Of a stretch of DNA of 64,000 bases, positions 23,756 through 36,114 are shown one piece after another. The stretch comes from Welwitschia mirabilis (lineage: Eukaryota > Gnetophyta > Gnetopsida > Welwitschiales), in NCBI GenBank assembly GCA_051453625.1, contig JBOZIK010000001.1:185855034-185919033 (forward strand). Reading direction: 5' to 3'. The position numbers and the translations under genes were made by a program. The notes below the pieces were generated by a model. It saw only the letters and a program-made list of their open reading frames with translations. It made no database searches and was not told the origin of the DNA. The stretch's first letter is position 1, and each line of letters opens with the position of its first letter.

Positions 23756-25300
23756 AGGTGAATTTACTTTTCTAGATTTTAATACACATGTTTAAATGAT
23801 TATAAATTATTATTACTTTTGAAAAAACAATAAGAAATCTTTAAGAGACTACTCTTTTCATTATCTATGAATAAGAAATGTTTAAGATTTTATTTTCTCG
23901 ATGAGAAACTAGCATATAGTTCCTTCAAATGATGTTGAACAGATAGCTAAATAATAGTATAGGTCTAACAGTTGATAAGAAGAAGATATTACTTTTGTTA
24001 TTCATTCTTTTATGTAGTTTTGGAAAGAGTATAATTTAAAATGTTTTCTAGAGGAAATTAGTCTTATGACAAATATGATTAGTAATTTAACTACCAAGGA
24101 ATGGAAGAAACCCTAAAAATCCAAAAAATAAATTATACTTTACAATGTAATGTTACTATTTCTATGTTCTATTTTCTTACATTTCCTTATCTTTTTCCTA
24201 TTCTTTTATGGTGAAATAGGTGGGAAATTAGACCTTTGTAATGATAAGTTAATCTTACCTTCTTTTTGCCTCTAGCCTTTAGGGTTATAATTTTTTTAAC
24301 AAACAAATATACTTTCTAAAAACTTTAGTTAGGACAGAGTTGCTTGGGAGCCAAGAAAAGAAATTAGATGTAGGATTATTTTACATTTAACACAACTCCT
24401 ATGTTGAAGAGATAAGACTTTTATTATTAGTAATTTGTCCATATTAATGGTTCTATCAGATATTAATTTCAAATTATTCCTTTTTTAAGTACAATATCTT
24501 TATATATCTTCACTTTCCTTTATATCATCTTGTGTAGCACTTTTTGAATAAGTAAATCCTTGATCTTGATTTACCATAGATTAAAGTTATTGTTTTGCAT
24601 ACATTTCTACTTCAACTTAAAATCCAACACTTTGAAGTTCATTCTTTAATGTCTAAATATAATAATCTTATTTGATATTAATTCTTAAAATCCAATTAAA
24701 TTTTTATGTGGTTATGTAAAATAATATTTAATTCAAAATAAATGATATGTAAAGAAATAAATGAAAATGATAAAAAGTAAAAAGGCTAAGATTTTACATA
24801 TTTTAATAGTGTATTTATGTTATAAAAATGAAGGATTCTTTTATGCAATCGCCAAGAGAAATAATATGTAGGGATGTTTTTCCTTCAAAAAGGGTTTTAT
24901 TAAATTGAGGGGAAAAAGGAATATATAACAAAGGCATCAAAGGCCTTAAAAGATTAGTCTATTATAGAGCAAAAAGAAAAAGGAACTAGAGCTAGAGAAG
25001 AGATAAAAATTTAACATCATGTACCATAAGTAGAATAACTATATATAGTCCATTAGGCCAATGTTTTAAAAGTTGCATGAAGAAATTAACCTCAAGTTAG
25101 ACCTTTTCCACTTGAGTGTGAATTTGAATGTAAACATTGCATGAAATATTTGTCTTATCTTCAATGGACAAAAAATGGATATGAGAAGATACATTTCTCT
25201 TAAAAATTATATTGCGCCTTTGCTACAAGTTTGACATATGAACATAGGTCAAATAATCCTCTAAAAAAATTTGAAATTAGTATTGGTATAGGTAAAGATC
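23756..25300. other. AT-rich intergenic sequence
   Basis: No gene recognised. From about 24900 the sequence begins to look like the 3' part of the adjacent minus-strand LINE, but I cannot set the boundary. Confidence 0.45.
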
Positions 25301-27740
25301 CAAAAAATACCAAATTTTTAGAAAGTTAAATATTAGAAAGAATATTAAATGTCCAAATCCAAATATTCTTGGCAAAAGGACAGTGCCATAAGACATGAAT
25401 AAAATCATCTATAGCATGACGTTATAGGCAAATAGAATTATGGGTTTCAATATATTAAAGCATTGTACTAGTTAGTAAACCATAATGAGGAAAATACCAA
25501 AGTAACTGTTTAATTCTACGAAGCGTAGAAAGTTTCTAATGATTCTAAAAAATGATCACCCATCACTACTTGAACTCCTATTTATGCTAAACTCTATTAT
25601 AGTGATTAAAAAGCACTATCAAATTACAAATCAAGTAGAATAAAAGTCATGACCTGTATGATAAGATTATATAGTCATCTTTCCAGTAGAGCCCATTGAA
25701 AAGCCTTTTTATAAATTTATTTAAATGTAGATGCTAAAATAAGAAGGTGCGAAGCCTAAAGGAAATAATTTGCATGTTAGGGAAATTACCATAAATTTGA
25801 TGAAACAAATTCCTAGTCTATTAACCTGTAAGCTAAAGATAATTAAGAGAAATCATACCTTTTTAAAAGTAGTGAGTAATAACCCTTAAGTTGGTAAGGG
25901 TAATAAGAGCTAAAGGAAAATGCAACCATCATGGATAGAGCTTAGGAAATAAATTTGGATGAATGTTTATATTATTAGACTTGATATATTTATGTAAGAT
26001 TTGTTATGCTCTTGAAATGTTTTTAAAAACGTGCATTCTTAGAAACATAACTCTATGTGGAGAAAAAATTCAGTTAATAAAATGGATACCCTTTCAAAAA
26101 GGTTTATGTATGATAAGTACTAAACAAAGCTAAAGAAGTTAGCTAATAATAACTAAGGAGTCAAGATAAACAAATAAGCATTACATAATTAAAGTGAGCC
26201 CTTGCTTAAAAGAATCCAAAAAACTAAGCCACCTTATTTCTTGGGAAGAATAGCAATATCCCATGTAAGTTAATAAAAGATTTGTTGATAATATTTGAAA
26301 GACCACATAGAATTCTAAGATAATTTTTCCAATTATTGTTAGGTAGTATAAGAAGGGGCCCAACAAGAAGAGTACTAAACATAAGTGAAATGAATAATAA
26401 ATTTATGAACTAAATACTTACCTATGGGAGTGAGAGATTTGGACTTTCATTTTTCCATTTTATTTGGACTTGAAGAAGAAATTAATCTTAAAGAGATAAG
26501 AGAGGAAATTGAAAACTAAAAGGAATTTCCAAAATCTTAATAATGTCATGATTAGCTATTAACATCCATTCTTTGTCTAGGAAATGTTGATAATTATTGA
26601 CAGAGCTATAAACCAAAGATTTAGTCCAATCCATGGTAGAACTAGAAAGAACACAATATGGTTCCACTTAATCGAGAAGGTAATGAAAGTATTTAGCTAT
26701 ATTATGAATGAGAAAAAAGGAGTTATTTACAAAATGCATATTGAACAGATGATAAGTGAAATTAGAAAGGGTCTCCCCTCTAATACCGTTATGATTAATA
26801 TTGTACTGAAGCTAGTGAGAACGAAAATTTATCACCATGATAAATAAATAAGGAGATAGAGGACACTTTTCCTTATAGATTCATGAATAGAAGAAGGAGA
26901 AGCAACTCTGAAATTAATAGAAATTCTAGCATTAGACATAAGGAAATAAACAATTTGCTATATGTAAGAATTTTGGACCAAAACCAAGCTTAGTGATAAT
27001 TTAAAGAATAAAATCCTTTTCAATTTTATTTTAGGCCTTGGCATAGTCAAGTTTAATAAAAAGAATATCTTGATGAACATACTTAACCCATTGAAAACTT
27101 TCCCAAAATGCTATCACATTAGTTAAAATATATCTATCAAAATTAAATCTTATTTATTAAGGAAAGGTAATATTTGAAAGAACTCACTTCAAATAAAAAG
27201 CTAAGTATTTTTACCAAATATTATAAATTACAGTAAGGAGTTTAATGTATCTCTCATTAGAAATCTAAGTAAGATTACCTAATTTGAAAAGAAGTTCAAT
27301 AACCCCTAGGTTTAATTATGGTCCCAGAGATCTTGTGTGAATAGCCTCTTGAATAATCTAAAGTGATTACTACTGCTAATATCCCAACAAGTCTTAAAAT
27401 ATTAAATTAGAAATCCATCTTACCCTAGAGCTTTTCCATTATTCATTACAAATTAAGCCTAGTTTAATTTTGTTAAAGAAATATCAACTTTAAACATTTG
27501 AAACATAGTGGGAGTAACCAAAGTAGGATATAAAATAGTGGCCTTTTTAAAAAGAGAATTCTCTATGAGAGTAGCATAAAATAAAGTAGCAAAATGATCT
27601 CTCAAATAAGAAAGTGAAATATTTTGATGGGTAATAGTAGTACCATTAAAGGTAAGTATAATAAATCCATAGAAGAGGAACCATTCAAATATTTAAAAAA
27701 CTTCTTACAATTTTTGTCTTGAGTTTTTAACCAAGTAAGG
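25300..27740 (-). mobile_element. LINE (non-LTR retrotransposon), decayed
   Basis: Read on the minus strand. A reverse-transcriptase N-terminal part near 27250-27450 (SLGPXLNLGVIELLFKLGN, then LLTVIYNIWXKYLAF) matches the IPKxxN...RPISLCN...K region. IKLDYAKA and IITKLGFGPKFLHIANC near 26990-27080 match motif A and its downstream helix. CPLSPYLFIMV near 26840-26870 matches QGDPLSPYLF. A C-terminal zinc-binding segment DDFIHVLWHCPFAKNIW lies near 25350-25420. Order and strand agree. Stops are frequent; no A-tail or target-site duplication found. Ends are approximate. Confidence 0.8.
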
Positions 27741-27794
27741 CAACTTTTGACTAAGGCACTAATGTAAAAACATTCTTAGAAAACGAAAATAAAG

Positions 27795-28526
27795 TGTGTG
27801 TTTTAGTATGCTTATGTGGAAAACAATATTCACCATGTGTAATTTTTATGAAGGCATCATTTGTAGTTGTCATGTAGGCTATATGTGTACTTAGCATAGA
27901 AGAAATCTTGGTGAGTGAAATATATTGTGTTTAGGAAAATACAAAGTTATAAGAAATACATTATGTTTAAAGGGAATTCATTTGTAAGGAATATGTTATC
28001 TTTAGAATCTATTCTTAGTAAATTATATAAGAGGCTAATATTAGAAGGATTATTTATTTATAAGATTCCTCTTAGGGCTTTATAAATAAAAGGGTATAAC
28101 AAGATGAAAAACATGACTTGGAGAATGCCTTAGTGGATTACTTGAAGAAAGCATTGGTGGATGGCTTAAAGAAGAGATAAGTGAGAGATCTTAGGGTTGA
28201 AGCTTTAGAGAAGCTCTTGATGAGGGACTTAAGAAGACAGATCCTAGTGAAAAATGATGGTTGACTTGTATTCTCTTTTGAAGGTGACCAAGCATCAGAT
28301 TGGTAAAGCGTGGGCAAGATTTTGACAACCATAGTTAAGGAGAGAACTTATGGAAGATCTACTAGTTTGATTCAAACTTGCAAATATTGTAATTCTTATT
28401 TTGATAATAGAAAGTGATTCTTTTAATACTCTATTTCCTACATATTTCTTCTATATTTTTGTTCCTCTCTAGAAATACAATCTCAAAAGTGTTCTTAGGC
28501 TCTCATTGCATTAGCTTTGCATCATT
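27795..28526 (+). repeat. LTR of an unclassified retrotransposon (probably copia)
   Basis: Has LTR organisation: AT-rich left part, a TTTATAAATAAAAGGG TATA-like box at about 28080-28095, a transcribed-looking right part, then a primer-binding-site-like sequence. The left end is uncertain (a TGTGTGTTTTAG at about 27795 is one candidate). No internal coding region or second LTR was recognised, so it is a remnant. Confidence 0.5.
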
Positions 28527-28537
28527 TAGTATCAAAG
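28527..28537 (+). other. primer-binding-site-like sequence
   Basis: TAGTATCAAAG resembles TGGTATCAGAG, the Met-tRNA complement used by many plant LTR elements, directly after the LTR-like segment. Confidence 0.5.
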
Positions 28538-28633
28538 AAAGTTTTAGATTTTGTGTGGAGTTTGTGTTAGATATAATTTTAGGATGCTATCAAAGAAGAT
28601 AATAGTTTCTCATCTATAAAAGTGTCTTGTAAA

Positions 28634-28801
28634 GTAAGAAATAATAATAAAAAATATCTTACATGTAATGTAAGAGTCTGTGGCTAATTAAACTAATAAA
28701 ACAAATACATCTATAAGGTAAGAAATAATAATAGAAAATATCTTACATATAATGTAAGAGTCTATGGCTAATTAAACTAATAAAACAAATACATCTATAA
28801 A
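28634..28801. repeat. tandem pair, period 84
   Basis: Two copies (28634-28717 and 28718-28801) starting GTAAGAAATAATAAT, with four differences by eye (about 95 percent identity). A young duplication relative to the surrounding decay. Confidence 0.9.
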
Positions 28802-29159
28802 ATGTCTCATTTAAAAAGTGAACACATGACTATGGGTTTTTTCTAGCTTACCACCATCCTTGTAACCATTTGATCTATACACAGAGCTTGAAATTAATTC
28901 TTATTATTTTATTTTTGGTAGAATTCCAGATCGGCAACAGCGAAATTTATGGATTTTAATTATGCATATAAGGAAGGCATACATGATAAAATGTCTTTCC
29001 CTAAGATAGAAGACGTTTGGTTGACTTGGATGTGTGAGGAGACAAGAGGTCATGAAGGGGAGACAACAAGGAGTTAAGTAGAACAAATTTTATGATTTGA
29101 AAAAATGAATATAGCATGCCTTTACTTTATCCTTGTAAAAGGAAGAAAATTCTCATTAA

Positions 29160-29960
29160 GGAAGGCGATAAGCGTGAGGGCAGAGCACTTGCGACTGTGC
29201 ACACAAGCGCTACAAGCGAGGGCTGCCGAGACAGTGCAGGGTGGCGAGATAGCGAGTCGGTAGAGTGGAGCGTTTGCAAGGGGATCCGCAATCAGCACAT
29301 GGAGGAATCAATGGCAGACAGTGAGGAAGATGGGATGGAGGTGGAGNNNNNNNNNNAACCTAAAGAACAAAGGGGAAACAGTGAGCGAAGAGGCCAAGGT
29401 GACGCAACAAATGCGCTCGGGGCAGTGGACTGCTAGTGCACAGGCACTAGTAAAGGGATGAAGTGCTTGCAGAGTCACACCTACAGGCACACAAGGTGAG
29501 GATTTAGCGGCACCAAGAGGCAGGAGATACTGAGAGGGAAGCGAGCCGGTGAATAGTGTATAGGCGAGGAAGGTGCGTAGTTGAACGCAGGTGAATACAG
29601 ATAAATGCTGATGGAGATTTGTGCACCGACAGCGAGGGAAACCGCAGGGCTAAAGAGGAACCATGAGTGAAAGATGCAGCTGGAAAAAAAAAAAGCACAA
29701 GGTGCACAGCCGAGGGCCTGTGCATTGGAAGGTCTGTAGCTAGTGCCTGTGGGCGCTGAGGGGAAGAGGCCACAATTTGGCTACATGCAAGGCTGCGGGT
29801 AGGAGCGGGAAACGCAGATGTGGGAAACAGCGGTTGTGCAGTAGTCACCAAGATCTGTGAGAGTGTAGGGCGGGCACTGCTAGAAACGCACGAAGGGCGT
29901 AGGTTGGTGGTGAAGGAGGTTCTACCGAGGAGAAGCCAAATGGGTTTTCCAGACATACTA
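29160..29960. other. orphan CpG-rich island, no recognised gene
   Basis: Roughly 800 bases of much higher GC and CpG density than the surrounding AT-rich sequence. Open frames exist (plus 29116-29436 across a 10-N gap; minus 29504-29956, 150 codons), but their translations are low-complexity Ser/Pro/Leu or Arg-rich and match nothing I recognise. On the minus strand the segment is C/T-rich, with a possible 3' splice site (poly-T then CCAG, near 29680-29695), so a gene 5' end or a retrotransposon leader are both possible. It is not homologous by eye to either gene here. Confidence 0.5.
29347..29356. other. assembly gap (10 N)
   Basis: Ten N inside the CpG-rich island. Confidence 0.99.
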
Positions 29961-30039
29961 TATTAAGGTTTCCATGGTGAGAAATAAAATAAAGGCTAAG
30001 GCAACATATAAAAATAAGAAAATTCTTTCAAAAGATATC

Positions 30040-30120
30040 TATTTTCCGACTAAGGGTTTGAACCTCAGACCATCGCTTGTGATAACCGGCTAACTTACAA
30101 AACAACTTTGACAAGGATTA
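30040..30120 (-). repeat. SINE-like / tRNA-derived fragment
   Basis: On the minus strand an A-box-like GTTAGCCGGTTATC (30094-30081) is followed by a B-box CTGAGGTTCAAACCCTT (30068-30052), with normal pol III promoter order and spacing. No full tRNA fold is apparent. Confidence 0.55.
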
Positions 30121-30129
30121 GAAGATGAT

Positions 30130-32119
30130 TATAGTTAAGGTCTACTTTACAAGGGTGCCTATTGTTGTACACCACATTTTTATTTAATTGACTTTACTTC
30201 ATGAATTAAGCCTAAGTCAACTCATTCTTAATCAAGCTTAACTCAGAGTTTCTTAATTAAAAGGTGTTGATAAAACATGTAGATAAAATTCAAGACTATT
30301 AAAGGTATAGATATCCTTAATGCATGTGGAACACCATTTTATAAATTAAAATCATATCAAAACTTATGATGTTTTTATGAGGAAAATTCAACACTACCAT
30401 TTCATGCAATAATTTGCTTCATCATATACAAGCAATAAAGTAAAGAAAAGTGATACTTAAATAATAAAATACCATGAGACAAATCAGGTTATCAGTTAAA
30501 CAAATACTGCTTTAGTAATAGAGATCAAGTTTGAGTACATGTAACACACAGCTGTTTCATAAGAGCTTCAAAACTAACTTCAACAGTAAACATGCCACAC
30601 AAAAATTGAAGTAAAGGATGACATATAACACCCACATACCTATAGAAGTAAACACATAGGTAACATGCAGTTATCAACAGAATCACTGGTTCTTCTCTTC
30701 ATCCCCGCATGCAATATTTTCTACACAAGCACATGCGGTATGAGAATTTCTATTCGTCATAACTCCTAGTGTGATCCACGACAAAGAACAAGTTGGGAAG
30801 ATTCTCAAGAACCAAATAGACAACTTGACCATGACTGCTCATCTAATTAGCATTATCTTCTTTAATAACATCTAATCATAGCAAGTAAGCCAGTTGCATG
30901 CAACCTGGAGGAACACGATTTTCATAATAGTGTGCATATCTTTCCCTTTCATCTTGGAGGTTCGATCCAGTTACCTTGGGACTCACAATAGAGAGGTCCA
31001 CTCTCAAAGGCTGGTTACCTCAATCAGAATTAAATTTCATAATTTATTTTCACCAAAGTCCATGGTCAATGAGATACTCAAGGCTTACAAGAGTTTAGTC
31101 ACAATAACTCAACTATGACAAATGACAACAAGATCACTTGAGTTTCACAAGAAGATCACAGAACTTAGACTCAACAAACTCTTGGAAGACTCACACAAGA
31201 TGTAGGTAACAGACTACAATATATGAGGAAACATTAACACATGCATAACAATAAGATACATTGCATTCATTTCAAGCTATAAAATTCAAGAAAAAGAGAT
31301 TTAAAACACAAGGCATGCAAATATGTAAAAAGAGGATTTATGGACCACACTTATCCTTAGTGAAGTCCAACATGCTCCTAGAGGGAATCAATTTCCACAT
31401 AATCAATTTGCAAAATATTATTCTAAAGATCACTATTTTAAGTATTTATGATAGGGGACTACTAGTAGCAGTGACGGTAGGGTTAGGTTTCACAAATAGT
31501 TCAGGTTTCCTTAACCCTTTCTTTCCAAGTCTGGCCATTGGGGATGAACAATAACATAATATCATCTGATAAAACATTTTAACTATATGCAATAAATAAC
31601 ATGAATTAATGCTTAAGATCACATGTAAAATACTAGTGCATGAATAAGATAAAGTTAAGAAAATTAATATCAAGCTGTAGTTGCAAGAAATCTAAAATAC
31701 ATCAAGAAATATGATGTTAACTACATCTAACAGATAATCATGTATAATCAATATTAATCTCCAAATAAACTAAATCTCTAACAAGATATTAACTCTAAGT
31801 TAATCTTCAATAAATTTTAGAATAATATTTTACAATTGCATATAATTTTACCATTACTTTTAGTTCAGATTCTTTTAATTTTTCAACTAAAAGTTAAGAT
31901 TATTTATTATTAAAAGAAATTTTAATCTTTAATTATTTATTAAAGTAACTAGAAGGGTTTCCAACCTTATTAGAACTTTGGATGTGACACTTTATAAAAT
32001 GAAGGGCTTAAAGGCACAAAATCTTTCATAATACAACATCATCTCGATAAACATAATATCTATATCTATAATAATAAAATTATTTTAATTAAATTATTAA
32101 GCTAAAGCTTTAGATCTTT
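30130..32119. other. intergenic, repeat-like, unassigned
   Basis: AT-rich, no coding similarity recognised on either strand. Short open frames (30894-31118, 31261-31554, 31446-31673 minus) have no recognisable features. Confidence 0.45.
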
Positions 32120-32286
32120 TTAAAAGTATGAACATGATATTCACTCTTGCATGACTTCATTTCTTAGTAAGAATTAATATGTTGTTAAGTATCCTTAGTA
32201 ATGATTCTTGACAAAATATATACATTAAATCTTGCATCTTTTCATGGTATCTTGTGATCTTTTAATCTTTATGGAAATGAGAATTC

Positions 32287-32609
32287 CATGGATCACTGAA
32301 TGAGGTAATGGAATGTAAGAACCCCATAGATCGCCAAATGAGATATTGGAATTGATAAATCTACAAATAACCAAATGAGGTAGTGGACTTCACAAATTGC
32401 TGAATAAGGCAGTGAAGCATAAGAAACCCACAGATCACTGAATGAGATATGGAATTAATAAATCCATAGGTCGCTAAATAAGGCAGTTGAGTCCACAGAT
32501 CACTGAATGAGATAGTGGAGGAACAATATATAAATATTTATTAAATAGAACCACAGATCGTTGAATGAGGAAGTGGAAAATAAAACCACAAATCACTGAA
32601 TGAGGTAGT
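32287..32609. repeat. minisatellite, about 9 units of 27-37 bp
   Basis: Units follow a consensus near CCACAGATCACTGAATGAGG followed by TAGTGGA, with variable linkers (for example GATTGATAAAT). Several units vary only at CACTG/CGCTA-type positions. Confidence 0.8.
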
Positions 32610-33229
32610 AAAAGAAAAACATATTATTTTGATTTCATTTCCATAAATCCATCTATTGAGATCTTATTTTCATTTCATTCTAAACTATCTTATGTCTTGC
32701 AATTGTTTGACCTTTATCTTTTCCTTTCTTAGGCCACACTAGGGACTGTGATGATTTACAGTTCTTACTCTAGACTACTTTGTATTAAACATGTGCTAAA
32801 ATGGAGCATAGTAAAAGCTAATTTATCTTGCCAAGAAGGGCATGTGAAGATAAAATATTGATTATCCATCTTATGCTTGAAAGATATTAAATAGAATTAT
32901 TTTTTTCACCCCTATAACTTATAATCTACTATGTTTTGTGATTGACTTATGATAGTCTTTTACTTGTAAAACATTTATAACCACGTACCTTTATGATATT
33001 AACTTGATCTATTTCTTTAAGTTTGATTTTCACTAAAAATGACTTATTGTTATAGTAATACTTGAAGCCTTAGTTGAATAAGTATTATTTTTCTATCATA
33101 AATTGATTCAAGTGATTTATACGTTATCTTTATGCCTTATTAAACTATAAGTTTTAAGTTTTTTAATTAAAAATATGGGATCTTACATTTTGATAATTGA
33201 GTAACATTCATAGTTTTTGATTTAAAAAT

Positions 33230-33350
33230 GTAGATGCTACATTTTGACATCAGAGCAAGTTGAAGTTTTTGGCTATAGAATTATGGGTATTAGAGCAAGT
33301 TGAAGTTTTTGGCTATTGAAATTGGGATTTTACATTTTAGTATTAAAGAC
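33230..33350 (+). other. repeated primer-binding-site-like motifs
   Basis: ATCAGAGCAAGTTGAAG and ATTAGAGCAAGTTGAAG occur about 47 bases apart, each followed by TTTTTGGCTAT. A third, decayed, TAGTATTAAAGACAAG follows. All resemble the Met-tRNA complement. The same arrangement is present near 38095-38190. Confidence 0.55.
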
Positions 33351-33370
33351 AAGGTTGCAGGTTTTACTAG

Positions 33371-34510
33371 GGATAGTTGTTGTGAAGTTGTTATAAGTCT
33401 TAAAATCAAGAAAAGAGAGTTTTATCTAAAAACTTTTCTTTATAAACTATAAGTATTCAATTTCTGGCTTATATGTCTAGTGAAACCGTTGATGCAAAGA
33501 GTCTTGTTAGAATCTAAAGCATAGTGTAATGCTTACTGTGAAGTTTACATTGTGCTTGGTTTGCTTAGATTAGTTTCAACTAATGGACAAATGTTTGGAT
33601 TCTTAATATGATAAAACTTGAAATCAGTTATAACTATCATTGAAATCTACTCATTTTATAATGCCTTTAAGTCGACACATTCAATTTTGTGCTCTACCAC
33701 TTAAATAAATTATAAGGGATGCAAAGAGAGGAAAAGAAAGCATAGTGAAAAAGCTATTGAAGAAGCTCAATGATACTAACCATAGCTAATCAAAAGCACA
33801 TGATTAAGTTTGTTTATAAGAGAATATTCTTCACGTTTAAGGAGGCTTGTGTTGGTTCATGAACTAACTTGAATGCTTCCTATCATAGCATTTATAGTAA
33901 AATATATAAACATTATATACATATATATGTTTTTTTCCTTAAAAGGCATATTTTATACATACATATTTAACATACTTGTGTATTCCTTTTACTTTATTTA
34001 TGACATTGAAAAAATAAATAAATAAATAATCACAAAAGGAAGATTGTAAAATAAAAAAAAAAGGTTCCTAATGATGATAAAACATTATGAACTATAATAA
34101 AACTTAATAATAACTATGTATAAAAGAGGAGTTTATTATAGGGGAAGAATATTACATAGCTTAGAAATATTTATTATCACTGAAATTAGTTAGTGTCTAC
34201 TTTGGAGGTCTAAGTCACAAAAGTTTTTAGTTTAATCTAAGTCTTTGTAACCTTTTTTTAGGTAATTACTTAGTGAACGTCATTACTTTCCTAATTATAT
34301 TTATCAAAGCTTTCTTTATTTTCCATAAATCTCTAAACCATTATGACTTTATAATATTCATATGCTATTAAATCTTAACTAATCATGAGAACATGTTAGA
34401 ATTAGAACCAAGTTATATTTATAATGAAAGTTATTAACTAAAATTAAAAGTGTAGCTATGACTTCATCATAAATTGATAAAAAATAAAAAGTTATGTTAG
34501 ATGTAGAATG
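33371..34510. other. AT-rich sequence, no gene
   Basis: No coding similarity seen. A short AAAT microsatellite lies at about 34010-34030. Confidence 0.45.
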
Positions 34511-34514
34511 TTAA

Positions 34515-34690
34515 TGATTGCTTACCAAAGTGGTAATATCACAGACACAGACTCAGAGGTCTAGAGTTCAAACCTTGGCAGGGGTAGAGAATGTAAAAAA
34601 TTGAATAGATTTTATAATCCCAAGTGCCATTAGACATTTTTATGGCATAAAATCACTTATTTGATATCCCTTTAAAAACCAAAGATGTAG
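34515..34690 (+). repeat. SINE-like element, copy 1 of family
   Basis: A-box-like CTTACCAAAGTGGTAA and B-box GAGTTCAAACC (about 34565) lie about 40 bases apart, followed by CCAAGTGCCATTAGACATTT and TATGGCATA. The downstream body is shared with 48795-48990, so body and promoter move together, which is the SINE signature. Confidence 0.65.
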
Positions 34691-35358
34691 AATCAATTCT
34701 ATAACCATAAATAAAGTTAATAATTATAAGAATTCACTTAGGAATATGAAATAGATGCATTATAGTGGAAACCTAAGATTTCTTTTTTAAGTTTTGAGGT
34801 GAAACTTTTTAAGGGATAAAGAACTGTCATGTCCAAATTTTCAAAGCTCTAAGGATTTGGCCCAACTAGTTAATTAAGGACTAAACAAAAATAATTATTA
34901 TCTGGTGTAATCTACTAAGCTAATTTAATTGCTATCTTATTTATTTATTCTTTATTTATTTGCATATTATCATTTGAGATGTAATTCTTTAATTTGTAAA
35001 AACTTTTTTACTATAATTATTATTTTAAATGCCTTTTTTTCTTTTAACTACTATAATTTATAATATTATTTTTGTAGTCTTTTCTTGTTCATGACAAATA
35101 GTGGCATGCTTTTAAAGTTTTGGAATTTCCTTCTAAATGATTTATTTGAGTTAGAATTAATGATTATTTTGTAATTTCAAAAGATTATATTGCCATGTGA
35201 CTAACTTGTCTTCTTTTTACTTATTTTAAAAAGTGCTAAAGAACTTGCATCTTGTAACTTAGGTGAGCATTTTTTCATGATTATTACTTATTAGAAAAAT
35301 AAATATTTGACATGATGAGCAGTTAATGTTATGATAAAATATTAAAGGAATCTAGTGG
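34691..35358. other. AT-rich sequence, no gene
   Basis: Nothing recognised on either strand. Confidence 0.4.
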
Positions 35359-35406
35359 CTAGGAAAAGTAATGATTAGGGGCTATGGAATCATGACCATC
35401 TTTTCT

Positions 35407-35514
35407 AAGATAGTGTCTCTTCATATCCTTTTGAAAATAGTGTTTCTTCATATCCTCTTCAAGATAGCATCTCTTCATATCATCTTTAAGATAATGACTC
35501 TTCATGTTCCCTTC
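35407..35514. repeat. 27-bp minisatellite, 4 units
   Basis: Units 35407-35433, 35434-35460, 35461-35487 and 35488-35514, each of the form AAGATAGTGTCTCTTCATAT plus seven variable bases. The period is a multiple of three, and the minus strand is open through the array (35688-35359), giving a nine-residue repeat of MKRHYL type. The frame has no recognised relatives and may be open by chance. Confidence 0.9.
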
Positions 35515-35563
35515 GTCTTTGGACTCAACAATAATGAGGCCTATTTCGTATTTCAATGAGGTG

Positions 35564-35592
35564 GACCATGTCATTTGTTTATTGACATGGTC
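35564..35592. repeat. perfect inverted repeat (10-bp arms, 9-base loop)
   Basis: GACCATGTCA at 35564-35573 and TGACATGGTC at 35583-35592 are perfectly complementary. It lies 50 bases from the 27-bp minisatellite. Confidence 0.85.
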
Positions 35593-35699
35593 ATACCAAC
35601 CATGATGGACATCAGGGAATATCATGACCATCATCAACAAATTTGACGACACATCACACACACTTCTGATATGTAATCTTCCAAACATTTAAGCAACAT

Positions 35700-36110
35700 G
35701 ATAGGTATCCCTAATTAAACAACTACTTCTTTATCTAAATATAAAGTAATAATAAAAAAATATTATAGTTATTATTGGCCAAGAGAAATTTAAAAGAATT
35801 CACAAAATTACTTAACGAAAATATATTTTTAATATTAAATTATATCTTACTTTTAAAATGATATAGATTTCCTTTTTAAAGGTTAAATGTTAGAGTAGAC
35901 AATTATCTACTTTTTCTCATATAGAATGTCATACATATTACAAAGATATTTATTAGTAAATCTTTTATATTAATTATATTTTAATCTTTAATAGTTGATT
36001 AGTTTTTTAATTTTAAGAAGTTAAGAATATTTCTAGTTTTGTAAAAGCATTTAAAAATAATTTTACTACAAATTTTCAAATTAAAAATTTTTAAATTAAC
36101 ATTTTTATTT
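35700..36110. other. AT-rich sequence, no gene
   Basis: Nothing recognised. Confidence 0.4.
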
Positions 36111-36114
36111 TTTG

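Larger units (their letters stand above)
32120..33370 (+). repeat. LTR-like segment, copy 1, with internal minisatellite
   Basis: Collinear with 36960-38205 in the same orientation: both share TTCATTTCTTAGTAAGAATT, CTTTATGGAAATGAGAATTC, an array of about 30-bp units, then a long unique part (for example AAAATGGAGCATAGTAAAA), then GGTATTAGAGCAAG-type primer-binding-like sequences. I infer LTRs of a gypsy-like or non-autonomous element. No gag or pol was found between or beside them. Confidence 0.65.

Noticed and set aside
29504-29956. A 150-codon minus-strand open frame in the CpG-rich island
   Set aside because: Low-complexity Ser/Pro/Leu composition, no domain or splice support; kept only as part of the unexplained island.
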